Assembly (NCBI GenBank): GCA_001931875.2
Contig: MSJH02000301.1
Location: 1-48,706 of the forward strand
Direction: 5' to 3'
DNA length: 48,706 nucleotides
Source: Byssochlamys sp. IMV 00236
Lineage: Eukaryota > Ascomycota > Eurotiomycetes > Eurotiales > Thermoascaceae
Shown here piece by piece: positions 10,801-22,019 of the stretch. The translations under genes were made by a program, and so were the position numbers. Position 1 is the stretch's first letter, and every line of letters begins with the position of its first letter. The notes beneath the pieces were generated by a model, which was not told where the DNA came from, searched no databases, and saw only the letters and a program-made list of their open reading frames with translations.

Positions 10801-13800
10801 CGAGACGATGGAGGGCAGCAAAGAATACGAAAAAGTGTTTAATACATGGCAGAGATTTCCTCATTCCATACAAGAATTTTTAACGCCTCTCTTACGCTCG
10901 TCTTATATCGTCGTACTTCCTGAATATACATTCAATTACCCGATATATACCAAGGCAGATAGTGTCTCAACCTGGGTCGTGCAATGGTACTGCTTATTAG
11001 AAAAGATTACAGATGATAAGGCTCGACCTATCTTCTCAGCATGCCTACCAGTTATTTACTATGGTAATCTGGACGTTGCTCTGTATCTACTACCACATTT
11101 GATTCTCCATGTTATTTTATCCGCATCAGCCAGCGATATTCAAAACATTGTAAATGAAATCCTTCTTGTACTCAACACAAATTCGAAGCTAGACAAGGCT
11201 GATCAAAAGAATCGAGCGTCGCTCCAAGCTGTTGTTGCTATTACGGAGCACTGCCGACAGTGGTTGTATCGCGCTGGATCTAGAGATACAACAATGGTTG
11301 GTCGCTTTTTGGAAGCTATTCCTGATAAGCTTATGGCCAAGGCTTCGTTCTATGCTAAAGCGTATCCTCAGGCACTTATGCATTTTGAAAATTACATCAA
11401 AACAAGTTCCTCAAACTTACTGGAAGATGAAGAGACGATGAGATTTTTGCGACACATTTATGTCAAAACAGAGAATATGCAAGACCTTCAAGCATTACTC
11501 AGTATGTATTCAATCAGATTTAGTAATGATGAAGAAATTATCCGGTTTGAAAATATGGGGAAATGGAAAGAAGCAGAGATTTACCACATGGATAATGTTG
11601 CAAAGAATCCACATGATCTATCTGCTTGTATGAGCTTCCTGGAATGCCTTAAAAAGTCTGGAAGCTATGGTGAGTATATACACATTCTTATTTGCCTGCT
11701 ATATAATAACATTGAATAGCATCTATTTTATATTTTTCTGACAAGTATGTTGATGCAAATCCTCACTGGTCGACTCATATGAATGCTTTTAAGATGGATG
11801 CAGCTTGGAGAATGGGCGATTGGAATGCGCTTGACGAAGCCTCCAAGCATCAGACGATAGAGACAACAGAGTCATTTATTGCCCGTGCTTTAGGCAGCAT
11901 GAAAAAGAACAGAAACCTTGAAGCAGCTAGCTACATTGAGCATGCAAGGCGAGATCTGATCAGCAGCTTGGGGGCAAAGACGATTGAGTCCTATCAGAAA
12001 TCATATCAGACAATTTTCAAGCTACAGCAGCTTCAGGAATTAGAAGACGCACAGAAAGCCTGGGAGGCAAAAGATCCTATTGAGAAAGTCTCGGAACTCG
12101 AGAACAAGTGGAATAGAACCCTGAAGCTTCTCATGCCACAGTATCAGCATATCCATGATTTGCTTGAACTTCGGCGAACGGCTCTGTACGATATCAGACC
12201 ACGTCAGCAGTCAGTATCTTGTGGTGGCATTTGGTTAGATATTGCCAAGTACAGCAGAAAAAATGGACACTTGATTGTAGCGCTTGATGCAATTGTCAAT
12301 GCAGAAAGAGCTGGTAATGAAATAACGCATAGAGAAAAGGCAAAATGGCTTTGGCAAACCGGACGAAGACAGGACGCTGTGACTATGTTGACAAATCTAG
12401 AAGAAGGTGCTGCTGCGAACGATGCAATCATCCTTAATTCATTTTACTTGAAGGACTCCTCTATTTACAATGGTGAAAAGGCCAGATTTTATATGACTCA
12501 TGCCAGAAAAGGCCCAGAGAAGTAAGGCATCGCTGTACGGTTAATAGAGTATTAACTTTTATAAATGACAGACAAGAAAAGGCAAATGTACAATATGCCG
12601 TGTATTTGTGTAAACAATGTGCTGGAAGACCCCCATCAATATGGTACGTGTTGTTATATATACATGACACTTTACTCATGAATACCTGCTGGAGTATAGT
12701 ATAAGAGTTTATGAAATTATCATAAAAACGGTATTGAAGGCGCTCTCTTGTGGATCAAAATATTATTATACCTCCATGTCGAAATTCATTAATTACTGGG
12801 TTAAGATGGTATCACTTGCTGAGGAGAACAGGAAATCGTATGTGAGTTTGGGCTGCTCAAATAGAAACTAACTTCATAACGGCATAGATCTGAGGGCCAA
12901 GGCTATGCAGAAACACTAACAAGAACCAATGAACTAATAAGAACCGCTCTTACAAAGGTCCCCATATACCAGGTAAAAGTATAAAAGGCTTTACTAATAA
13001 AAAAATGATGTTTAACAAAAAGATAAACAGTTTGGCAAATTTTTAACCCGTCTGATATCGCATCTAACCGTGGGGAATACTGATATGGCAAATACTCTAT
13101 CTTGTATTATTGAAGCTGTGTTTTCTACTTACCCAAGAAACACTATTTGGCTTTTATTAAATACTCTTGATGGTCGAACTCCTTTACTTACTGATAGAAT
13201 CAATACTATACTTGGCCGTGTCAAGGTAGGTAGAACGTCTTGGTCTAATAGTAATAACATATCTTTTTTAGGCAAATAAACAGAATACAGTGATACCTCT
13301 CGTGATAGAAGTAAGAAAGTAAAACAAAGCCTATAAATACTCATCTAATTTAACATCATCACAGCAAGCAACATATTTTAGAAATTTCTTGCACAGGGTA
13401 TCCAAACATCCAGTAGGAGACAGAGCACAGTCAACGCTAAGCTTGAAGGATATACCTAAATTGAAACAAGTGCTAAATTTTGATGGTTTTGTATTAACCG
13501 TTCCGAGAGAAAGCAGCCTATTTCCACGCTTACCAGAATTAATCAAAAAAGGCGAAGCCTTTGATCCTTTCCCTGGTGAAATAGTAACGATTGCAAGTAA
13601 GATGACCCGTCCAAAAGGGAATGTCTTAATTAATTTGCTGTAAATAGAGGTAATGCCTGAAGTAGATGTTATGAGATCACTACAGCAACCCAAAAGAATC
13701 ACTTTTGTCGGAAGCGATGGAAGGAGCTATAAGTTCTTGTGCAAGGCTAATGATGATCTTCGAAAGGATGCACGTATGATGGAGTTTAACTACATGATTA

Positions 13801-14953
13801 ATTCCTTTTTGAAGAAAAATCCTGATTCAAGAGACCGAAATCTATGTAATAGCAAAATGTTTATAGTAGACATGTGCTAGTTTAATGCTTTTTTTTTGTT
13901 ATATTAGATATAAGAACGTACGCAGTAATTCCACTGGGCGATGAATGGGGCTTGATTGAATGGATTGATAACCTATTCCCTTTGAAGGCCATTGCTACTG
14001 ATATCTATAATAATCTGGGTATAAAGGCAAACGTAAGTATCTCGTACTCATATAGTGCTTGAATGATGCTTATGTTACGCAGCAAGTACAAATAGAATAT
14101 AGAAACAAAAGGCAGTTACCAGGCTTAACAGACGAAGAGCTTTTAGAATTATTCAAGAGAGTACTAGCGCAGTAAGTGCTTTTCACATGCTGGTGCTACT
14201 TTTTAGTATTTACAATATGTAATAGATCCCCACCTGTTTTACATAAATGGTTTTTGAAGTCCTTTCCTGAGCCTAATCAATGGTTAGCTAGTCGAACAAG
14301 ATATGTAAAGACACTGGCTGTTATGTCTATTGTAGGCCATATGCTTGGGTAAGGCATTCTATGGCGTATACTACATAGCTTTAACTAGATCTCTTCCGTA
14401 GACTTGGTGATCGACATGCTGAAAATATTCTTTTCGATCGTACAAATGGAGATACAGTTCATGTTGATTTGAATATGTTATTCGATCAAGGCTTAAGACT
14501 GAACGTGCCTGAAGTAGTACCTTTTAGACTTACTCACAACCTGGTAGATGCTATGGGAATCGTAGGCTATGAAGGACAGTTTCGCAAGACTTGTGAAATA
14601 GTTTTACAAATCCTACTCAATAATCGCCAAGCACTGACAGGCGTATTTCAGACACTGTTTAACGAATGGTCACAGTCTGATGCGAGGGTAACAATAGCTT
14701 TAGCTTAAACATATGCCACTCACCTTTGCTTTCAATAGGATCGAGCATCTAGAACGATGAGCGTGTTGAAGAAAAAATATGCTACGGCAGAAGAATCAGG
14801 GGTTGAAGCTGAAGTAGACAAGCTGATTAAAGCTGCCACAGACATAGGCAATTTATCAAAAATGTTTCCAGGTATATAAACACGACATTTGCTTAAGAAA
14901 AGGCTTGCTTACCTTTTTTTCTTCTTATGAAAGGTTGGGCTGCGTTTATATAA
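7811..14953 (+). CDS. ATR: ATR/Mec1/Rad3-type checkpoint kinase (PIKK family)
   Basis: This nuclear Ser/Thr kinase is recruited with its ATRIP/Ddc2 partner to RPA-coated ssDNA and signals replication stress. My model has 22 exons: 7811-7880, 7963-8225, 8323-8748, 8800-9023, 9076-9217, 9270-9728, 9777-9995, 10052-11669, 11720-12521, 12572-12643, 12700-12837, 12888-12972, 13031-13225, 13272-13310, 13365-13596, 13648-13845, 13908-14032, 14083-14171, 14226-14348, 14402-14687, 14739-14871 and 14934-14953 (1985 aa). The order is HEAT repeats with a UME-like segment, the FAT domain (from about residue 1140), the kinase (about 1670-1935; SLQQPKRITFVGSDG, RTYAVIPL, LGDRHAENILFD, VHVDLN) and FATC ending FPGWAAFI. 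Kinase motifs match ATR rather than ATM or TOR. It is shorter than typical ATR (about 2400-2600), mainly at the N-terminus. Exon 6 uses a weak AAAG acceptor. Confidence 0.95.
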
Positions 14954-15198
14954 ACATCTTATAGATTCTGCGTTAGATAAAGACAAATAAACAAATCATA
15001 TAGTGCTAATTTGTTATATATATTTTTCAACCTGTGTGCCTGGCTCAATCTTTTATAATTAGCGTGCAATACATGCATAAAAATGCTCAAAGGAAAGTTA
15101 TTATAGGTTGTGTGCATTAGATGTTTGATTTATCTGTGATTACTGGAGCTAGAGCTATTTTTATTCGTACAAGAATACATAATTTAAATAAAGTGGGT
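14954..15198. other. Convergent 3' interval between ATR and the GH16 gene
   Basis: This 245-bp interval lies between two facing stop codons. It is AT-rich, with ATATATATTT near 15016-15028, and holds no gene. It probably carries both polyadenylation regions. Confidence 0.4.
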
Positions 15199-16202
15199 TT
15201 ACTGGTAGACTTTAACGTAATTGACAGACCAATAAGCGTTACTGAATGCACCTGGGTTGTTCTTAACATAGTCATTACAGTTGGAAGGGCAACCAGAAGA
15301 ACCGTAAACAGAGCCAGCCCAATCACCACAGAAGGTCAAATCAAATACAATTTGAAGATTATTAAAGTAGTCAATAGTACAATGGCCAGATTGGAATGGG
15401 AAGGAAGCAAGAGGAGTTGGCCATGCGGATGGATTAGGATTACCACTGGAGATATCAGATGGGATGTTGTTTCTAGGGAAGAACCAAACTTGGATACCTT
15501 GACTTGCGGTCATTCTAGTAGCATAAACGCCACCCTTAATGTTGTTCAAACCATCACCATAGGTGTTTGCGTTCGTAGCCTGAACGCCACAACCAGCATT
15601 GCTTGGTTGGCCAGCAGCATTGACATCACAGTTATCAGTCAAAGTCTTTCCAGTCTGTGTACGGGAAACACCAGCAAAGCTACATCCTTGTTTGGTATGT
15701 AAAGTAACTTGGTTGAGAGTAGCCTTGTTTACATTTTCGATAATCTATAATTATGTTAGACTAACTCTTAATTCCCAGGCAAATTGCGCGAAATACTTAC
15801 ATCAATTTCACCGCTGTTGGGCCAGTTAGGGCCGACCATCCAAAAAGCGGGCCAAGTGCCGCATCCGACTGGCATGTGTTCAAGGTCAAGCAAGACAAGT
15901 GCAGAGTTGGAATAAGCGTCATTGGAAGTAATTCTGGCAGAGCGTCTGCCGTTAGCACTAACTGTGGTATTATCGGCTCTCATGATGACCTTTCCTCCTT
16001 GAGTAGAGATCAAGCCAGCAGATTGTGCAGTTGACTTGTCAACATATTGAACAAAGCCATGAGTAGGGTCAGCATCAGTAAAGAAACTGAATCCATCAAA
16101 GAAACTAGAGCCTTGGTAATTTTTCTTCAACACCCATCCTTGTGCGCTAGAAGTGAACAGTAAGTTTGCGACCAACAGAGATGTAATGACAGATTTCAAC
16201 AT
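15199..16202 (-). CDS. Secreted GH16 endo-beta-1,3(4)-glucanase-like protein
   Basis: GH16 enzymes cleave or transglycosylate beta-glucans with a double-displacement mechanism. Exons are 16202-15801 and 15744-15199, giving 315 aa. The N-terminus (MLKSVITSLLVANLLFTSSA) is a signal peptide, so it acts outside the cell or in the wall. The core fold is indicated by GCGTWPAFWMVGPNWPNSGE. The catalytic E-I-D-I-I-E motif (Glu132, Asp134, Glu137) spans the intron, which falls exactly after Asp134. The C-terminus ends in the usual beta-strand (YWSVNYVKVYQ). Even-numbered cysteines (GCGVQ, CTIDYF, TFCGDW, GCPSNCND) suggest disulfides. The closest match is the basidiomycete laminarinase-like subgroup; the exact substrate cannot be read from sequence. 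The plus-strand ORF at 15121-15702 is its shadow. Confidence 0.93.
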
Positions 16203-16247
16203 TTGCTTGAGTTATTTTTCTGTAATTTTGCAATGAAATCTTGTTGC

Positions 16248-16258
16248 TTTTATATATA
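16248..16258 (-). promoter_or_regulatory. TATA box of the GH16 gene
   Basis: On the minus strand this reads TTATATATAAA, 46-56 bp upstream of the ATG at 16202. It is a textbook TATA element at a plausible distance for a short 5' UTR. The housekeeping genes in the window show no comparably clear TATA box, which fits regulated expression of a secreted enzyme. Confidence 0.6.
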
Positions 16259-17890
16259 AGTACATCTGCCTGGGGGCCACCATCGCATCTGACGTATATT
16301 AATATAATCACAAAGGCACAAAAAAAATGCAACGTATCCTAACCAAAAAAATAGTATGGATGAGGTACACTCGTTACTGCATTTAATTAACATCTAATAA
16401 ATGATCATATGATAGCCGGGTAGACGGAGTAGCTGCTCGATATAATAAACAGGGTCCATGTTGTTATTATGTAAAAAATGCTCTTACCTTCATTTGAACC
16501 TATACAAAGAATAAAAACAGGGATTGGGCAGCTTTTAAACAATACTATATGATATTCGGCATCAGATGGCGTTCAAGTTATTGCATTAAAGCGGTGACAC
16601 CTTCTTTTAACTTGAAAATTCTAGATTTACCAGTGTCGATTATGTAATAGGGATCACAGTATACCGTTCCGTATTATTCATGTATTGCAAGTCTTTCCTG
16701 AGTTTTCCCTGATTTTCTGAGTTTACTTTATTCCTCCTCCCTTCAGGGAAAGCATTCACACAGCCTTTTTTTTTTTGATAAAATTGCAAAGTATGAAATG
16801 TAACATTAAGTTACACAATAACCATGGGTTACAAGTGCCTTTGTAATTATATGCAGTTTGGGTCGCACTGATCAAATGTTTTCTTGTAAAGTAAGCAACT
16901 TTCTTTTTTATTGGACTAATCATTCAGCTCGCTTTAATTTTTTACCGAAGTATTGTCTTAATCGAGACAGCTTAATTTACTTTGAATGATCGACCCTCAA
17001 GAGCGACACTTAAGCCCGCGCACTTTACAGCCACCGTCTGCTCTAATATACAAGCAATACGCTTACTTTATGAACTTCGGTATGACCATAACCCATCCAA
17101 TTAGATGGTCGTTTATGTAAGTGTATCTTTCTAAATGCTTGTCTCGTCTGGTAAAGTCTAGGTTTTCAGTACATCCCGCTTTTACAGCTTTTCCTTTCTT
17201 TTAAACAAGATCATGACACGAAATTACAAGAAGGAGTTGTTTTACAAAAGACCTTAACTAAAGATGTTGGTCCCCTGCGTGATGCTCTTTTGGATATTAA
17301 AAAGAGTACAAAGCTCTTTCTTTTTGATTTTAAGTAGCTTAATGTGTAAAAGACCGATTCAAATGCTATTTATTTTACAAGACTAGCTTAGAACAAACCC
17401 CCCTTTTTTTTAACAAGAGAGCTTCATGCTCTCAGTACCTACATATTACACGAACCACTGTGGAACAAAATGGAAGCATTGTGTGAGTTAAGCACAACCC
17501 ATTACACAAATGACAGTACCTCTTTAAGCGTGTGGGCAGTCTTCCAGCAAGCAAAGTCGCAGCCAGTCGCTGAACAATCAAAATCAATGTCGTCGACCAA
17601 TTAAAGCCAATTTCGCATTTTCAGAAATGGAAGTCGTATTTTGTTTAAATAACCGCCCGGACAAAGTCAGGAGGTCTGTAAGGAATCTAAAAACCCCTTT
17701 GGCCACAAGGGTAAAAAAAAGGTGTAATACAATTAAAAGGCGAACGAGGCTAAAGATTGTCTGGTACCATTGAGTCAATGAAGGAAACGCTCACTGCGAG
17801 AGTTGGTTTCATGAGGGAGGCAGCCGTACTAAAGTTGCTCTATTTCAAAGGGGATGGAGCATATAATCGGCCAATAAAACTGTCAAGGGT
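16259..17890. other. Gene-poor interval with two possible exon-like stretches
   Basis: Mostly AT-rich with no supported gene. A plus-strand stretch from ATG 16987 (MIDPQERHLSPRTLQPPSAL, then YFMNFGMTITHPIRWSF) runs into a good donor at 17117 (ATGTAAGT). Another open stretch at about 17210-17340 reads HDTKLQEGVVLQKTLTKDVG and ends KLFLFDFK-stop. They look coding, but no splice choice I tried joins them in phase. They may be a small lineage-specific gene or a decayed one. A minus-strand ORF at 17584-17778 has no recognisable motif. Confidence 0.3.
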
Positions 17891-19493
17891 CAGCTTACCT
17901 TGTCTTTCACACACGTTTGCAAGTGGAAAAATTCATAAAATGCATGCAGAATAATAATCTGAGAAGCCTTGTTCAGGAAATAGCTTTTTGGTACGAGCAA
18001 TATGATAGAAGCCCAGATTACGATGAAAGGATAATTTCACTCATCTATAAACTTGCCGAGACGTGTCCAAACGTACAAACATTTAAAGGTGCTCTTCATG
18101 CCAGCCATTGGTGTGTTCTTGAAGGAGTTATAGGAACTTATTGGAAGCAGTTGAAGCAGCTTCCAGAACTACAATGGTTTTCATATTGTGATTTGAATAC
18201 TTTTATGAATTATTATACGCTTGCGTCCGTCTATCGCTGTACTCTCACTCATGTCACTCTGCCACCAATGCCTCCATCTAGGCCAGAATTTAAAAGGGTC
18301 CTTCCTCTGCTACCATTCTTCATAAATTTGATGCATCTGACAGTTAATTCCGACTATAGTTGCTCTACCCTCATGGACTATGATGAGGTTATTCAGCAAT
18401 GTCCCAATTTGATGTGTTTTACATTAAACTGTAATCGAAATGCAATCGACAGGGATTATGGCGACTTTAAACGCTACAATGTATTTTCTATGCAACCTCA
18501 TCTCAACCTTAAAAAACTTGTAATAGAAAGGGATCTTCATCAAGATACGGCTGATTATATCATGCACAAGTTTCCCAATCTAGAATGCTGTAACGTGCGC
18601 TTGCCTGTTAATAAAGGTCTCCTTGACCGTATTGAACCCTAGAGAAGAAGTTATTATGAAGAAAAGCTATGAAAATTCCAGAAATACCTAAGTAGCAGAA
18701 GATGTGACTGATTCTTCACTCATGTATCATTTTCTCTGATCGAAGAGTACCTACAGCGTACTACAAATCCTGTTATACGAATTTCTTCTACAGAACGACA
18801 TTCTCCATGGTTCCATATGCAACAAGAAAATATTATCTGGATTATTCAAAATACTATCGCGAAAGTGGATATACTAAAAGGACTATTCAAAAATACCAAA
18901 ATGGCATCAAAGAGGTTTGCTTGGATATGTATGATGGTTTTGGAGAAAGGTACCTCATAGAAAACCTTTTTTGGAAATGCAAAGGGATAGAAAAATTCAC
19001 TTACAAAAAAGCCACGATAAGTGATTTTGAGTCCGAGTTTCCAGATCCAAGGTGTATTCTGAGCTCTTCATTGACCGCGCTGAAGCTGATTGCCAAGCAC
19101 TTACGACCAGAAGCACTACCTGCTTATTCGCGCGCATTTCCAGAACTACGCAACTTGCCTATTGAAACCATCTACAGGCTTTTCGATTCACTCTCGTTTA
19201 TAGTCAATATGTCTAAAACTAAGATCAACCACTTAAAAGTATATTTTGATATTGGCTTACCAATAAAAAAAGACAAGCTTCATAAACCAGTTCTCTTAGA
19301 AATCCTTTCGAAAAAGTCCTGTCAAAAACAATTTTTGGCAAACATCACTTTGTCAAATCAGCTTGAAGAGTTTTCTATGGCAACTAACAAAGAATACGGA
19401 TATATTATTGCTATTAAATGTACATCTATTGACTTTATCAGCATATCATTTAACGAGATGCATATTCTTAAAGAGTATCCACTGTCTCTATAA
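17891..19493 (+). pseudogene. F-box/LRR-like gene, N-terminally truncated and frameshifted
   Basis: Two long plus-strand frames, 17891-18642 and 18807-19493, together resemble the large family of fungal F-box/LRR-like proteins in style. Examples are LVQEIAFWYEQYD, YKLAETCPNVQTFKG, LPLLPFFINLMHLTVNSD, FPNLECCNVRLPV and SSSLTALKLIAKHLRPEALP. These are repeated leucine-rich units with the L..L..L.C.N pattern, used in substrate recognition by SCF ubiquitin ligases. No F-box (LPxEIxxxIF..) precedes the first part. The stretch 18643-18806 between the frames reads as protein in changing frames (EEVIMKKSYENS, then EYLQRTTNPVIRISSTERHS) with stops, so at least two lesions separate the halves. I favour a pseudogene. 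An alternative is two separate lineage-specific genes. The assignment to the F-box family is by overall character, not a decisive motif. Confidence 0.5.
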
Positions 19494-19537
19494 TAAAAGT
19501 TAATATGTCATAAAGAGCATTTATTCTACGTCTTTTT

Positions 19538-19600
19538 CAAAGGGTAATACTGGGGGCACTGCAAAATCCAAAAAAGTAATACCTCCCCAAACTGCAGAAT
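19538..19600 (+). repeat. Left arm of an imperfect inverted repeat
   Basis: This arm contains GGCACTGCAAAATCCAAAAA followed by AATACCTCCCCAAACTG. Its reverse complement appears at 21074-21151. Shared blocks are TAATACT, GGCACTGCAAAA, AAATCCAAAAAAG, AATAC and CCCCAAACTG. The two arms lie about 1.5 kb apart. Confidence 0.6.
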
Positions 19601-20285
19601 AAAAGTTTGCCAAGGCTATTTGTGGTTTAATTCAAAAATTACTCAGGGCTGCTATACGAGAAGATTTGAGGGAGCACAGCGTATATCCTGACCTTCCTCT
19701 GATGCCTGCATCTTGATTTGTTCAAAATAAAGTTATTATTTTTTTCATGGGTTAACAGGGCTTTGGAACGCGTCTATCATTTGCTATTACCATTTTAATG
19801 GCAATATTCTTTTGATTTATATATAGCCTGCCTCATTTTTTTATAGCAAATAAAGCATGCATAAGCTACTACGAAATAGTATTTATCAGTCTTTACTAGC
19901 AAAAAGTCAAGAAGAAAAAGGGATTTGGCAGAGTAACACAAATAATGTGCGGCCAAGACTAGGAAATAAGCACAAGGACGCGTGGTATAAACAAAGAGTT
20001 CATGAAATCTATTGCCTTTTAGTCTTTTTACTATGTAAGAATAGAGGTGAATAGCTTCATTAAAGCATAAATATAAGCAACAATCTGAATAAATACAAAA
20101 GACTGGCAAAGAGTCATGAAATACTTTAGAAATAAACAAAAGTGTGAGCGTAAACCTTATTTATTGAAAACAATAACTTCTCGTAACTAAAAAAGAGGTA
20201 TAAAAAGAGAGAAATTTGCCTCTATTCCTTTTCTCTCTTTCTTTTCTCTTTATACTTTTTTTGATGGCTCTTTTGATGGCTCTCT

Positions 20286-20492
20286 TTGGTCAAGGTAAGT
20301 TTTTTTATAAAACCTACTCAGCAAGGCGATGATTGTGTGTTCAAGGATTTCTATGCAATCTCTTTCTATGATACTCAACACGTATCCTGGACTGACAACG
20401 GTCGTTCGTCTCATCACTCAACTAGAGGCTTTCAGGCAGCCAAAAGGAGAGTTATAGGACATTCGATTGAAATCTTTACAGGGGGCTCGTAG
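20286..20492 (+). other. Unassigned short ORF within the inverted-repeat interval
   Basis: The open frame reads DDCVFKDFYAISFYDTQHVS, then WTDNGRSSHHSTRGFQAAK and IEIFTGGS, and looks protein-like rather than low-complexity. It is about 60 residues and no family is recognised. A possible upstream exon (MALLMALFGQ, near 20263) would need an intron of about 30 nt, shorter than any other in the window, so I do not propose it. It may be the relic of a protein carried between the flanking inverted repeats. Confidence 0.25.
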
Positions 20493-21073
20493 TTAGTTGA
20501 GAACTAGTTATCTGATATTACAGCTGTGGCAGATTGTTTGATGATGCTTCCTGCTGTCTGGCTGGCACATAAACTAGTTAACAATTGACAAGACTCAGCT
20601 AATGCATAACCCAACGGTACGCCTGCTACTGCGGGTCTTTACAGGCTGTTCTGGTATTTGATGGTTTGATGATTTTTATGGGTACCTGGTCCCTTGTCCC
20701 GATAGTCAATGGTCGACCTGAAGAATGTCGTAACAGCAGCAATCAGAACCTTTAAAAGTCTTTTGGAATTGTTGCTGACCTTTTTTTCTTTTCTTTTAGG
20801 CTTTCTTTGGTCAAATGTTCTACTTGCAATGTAAATCCAATTTTATTACTTTTTAAAAGCAAAATAGTCAGCGTATTATGAGCAGAGCATAGATAATCTC
20901 AATGCATTACTATAAACTATGATTGCTGATATAGGACCTACAGAGAGTGATAAGGCTATTGTTAAAAGCATAGTCTATAAACTATACCATTTTGAGATGT
21001 AGCATTGAAGTATAAATCAAATTATATAATGCATTTTTCACTTGAACAACTTTCAGCTTGCTTTCAAAAGAGC

Positions 21074-21151
21074 ATTTTACAGTTTGGGGGAGTATTGCCT
21101 TTTTTGGATTTTGCAGTGTCCTTTTGCAGTGCCTCTAGTATTATCCTTTTC
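21074..21151 (-). repeat. Right arm of the imperfect inverted repeat
   Basis: Read on the minus strand this arm matches 19538-19600, but it carries a short internal duplication of the GGCACTGCAAAA unit (GGCACTGCAAAAGGACACTG). The duplication and scattered mismatches indicate an old pair of element ends. The arms could belong to one element of about 1.6 kb or to two solo copies. Confidence 0.6.
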
Positions 21152-21993
21152 AAATAAGCCTAACTTAATCTATCAGTTACATCTTGATTTGTTTCCAAGC
21201 GCATATGTTTTGCTACCAAAAACTTGGGTTAAGATTAAGCGCAATATACATAAATTCAACATAAGTTTTATTAAAAGTAATAATCTTTGGCATATTCTTT
21301 GAAACTCTGGCTAGTAGCACGCATGGTATAAAGTGTCAATATGTCGAGAATAGACAGTCTCTAGGTTCTCGTAGTTATTACTGCAATCAAGAGCTAATTA
21401 CTTTGGAGCTAAGCGAAACTCCAAATACAACTTATAGAACAGCTTTAATAAAAGCACGTATTCTATATAGTTATTTAAAAAGATATGTCGGAAAAGAAGA
21501 GACAATACAATTGACTATTTAAATGACAGAGCCACAGACAGAAGAGTATATTAATAATGGTACAATACTCTAGCCATCAATGTTGAGGTTGGTCGTTCTC
21601 TATTTTCAATTATTTAACGCCTTGTACACCATCTTCATAGCAAACATGATGTGATAGAAAAAATTTCCAATACAAAAGTGATTTTTCTCGCAAATAACAA
21701 TTTTTTACTTCGACCTTTTTTGAGACTCTATCGGTTGGCTTGCCCTCACAGAAGAAGCCATGGTCAAGGCTGGCAACAATTGAACGGCTTGCTCCGGTTT
21801 TCAATCACCTTGACATTTGTCCATTCACAAACCGAAACAAGAACTTAGCCATGTCGATATTTTTTTGCATAACCTACAATGTTGTATTCAACTTTAACTG
21901 AAAATAAGACGCGTGTGCATTTTATAGGGGAGAGTCAGTATGATTTAATGTGGTCAATGTGATTATTTATCACACCAGATGTGACAGAAGAAA

Positions 21994-22019
21994 ATAGAAT
22001 GTATACTCTATTGTAATAT
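21994..22019 (-). repeat. Third, diverged copy of the 30-bp inverted-repeat sequence
   Basis: The plus strand reads ATAGAATGTATACTCTATTG followed by TAATAT, which matches the right-arm repeat of 3652-3681 at most positions. No partner arm was found nearby, so it could be a solo end or a diverged miniature element. Confidence 0.45.

Noticed and set aside
15121..15702. Plus-strand ORF of 193 aa
   Set aside because: It lies exactly antisense to the second exon of the GH16 gene, whose motifs and splice sites are clear; the plus-strand protein shows no motif.
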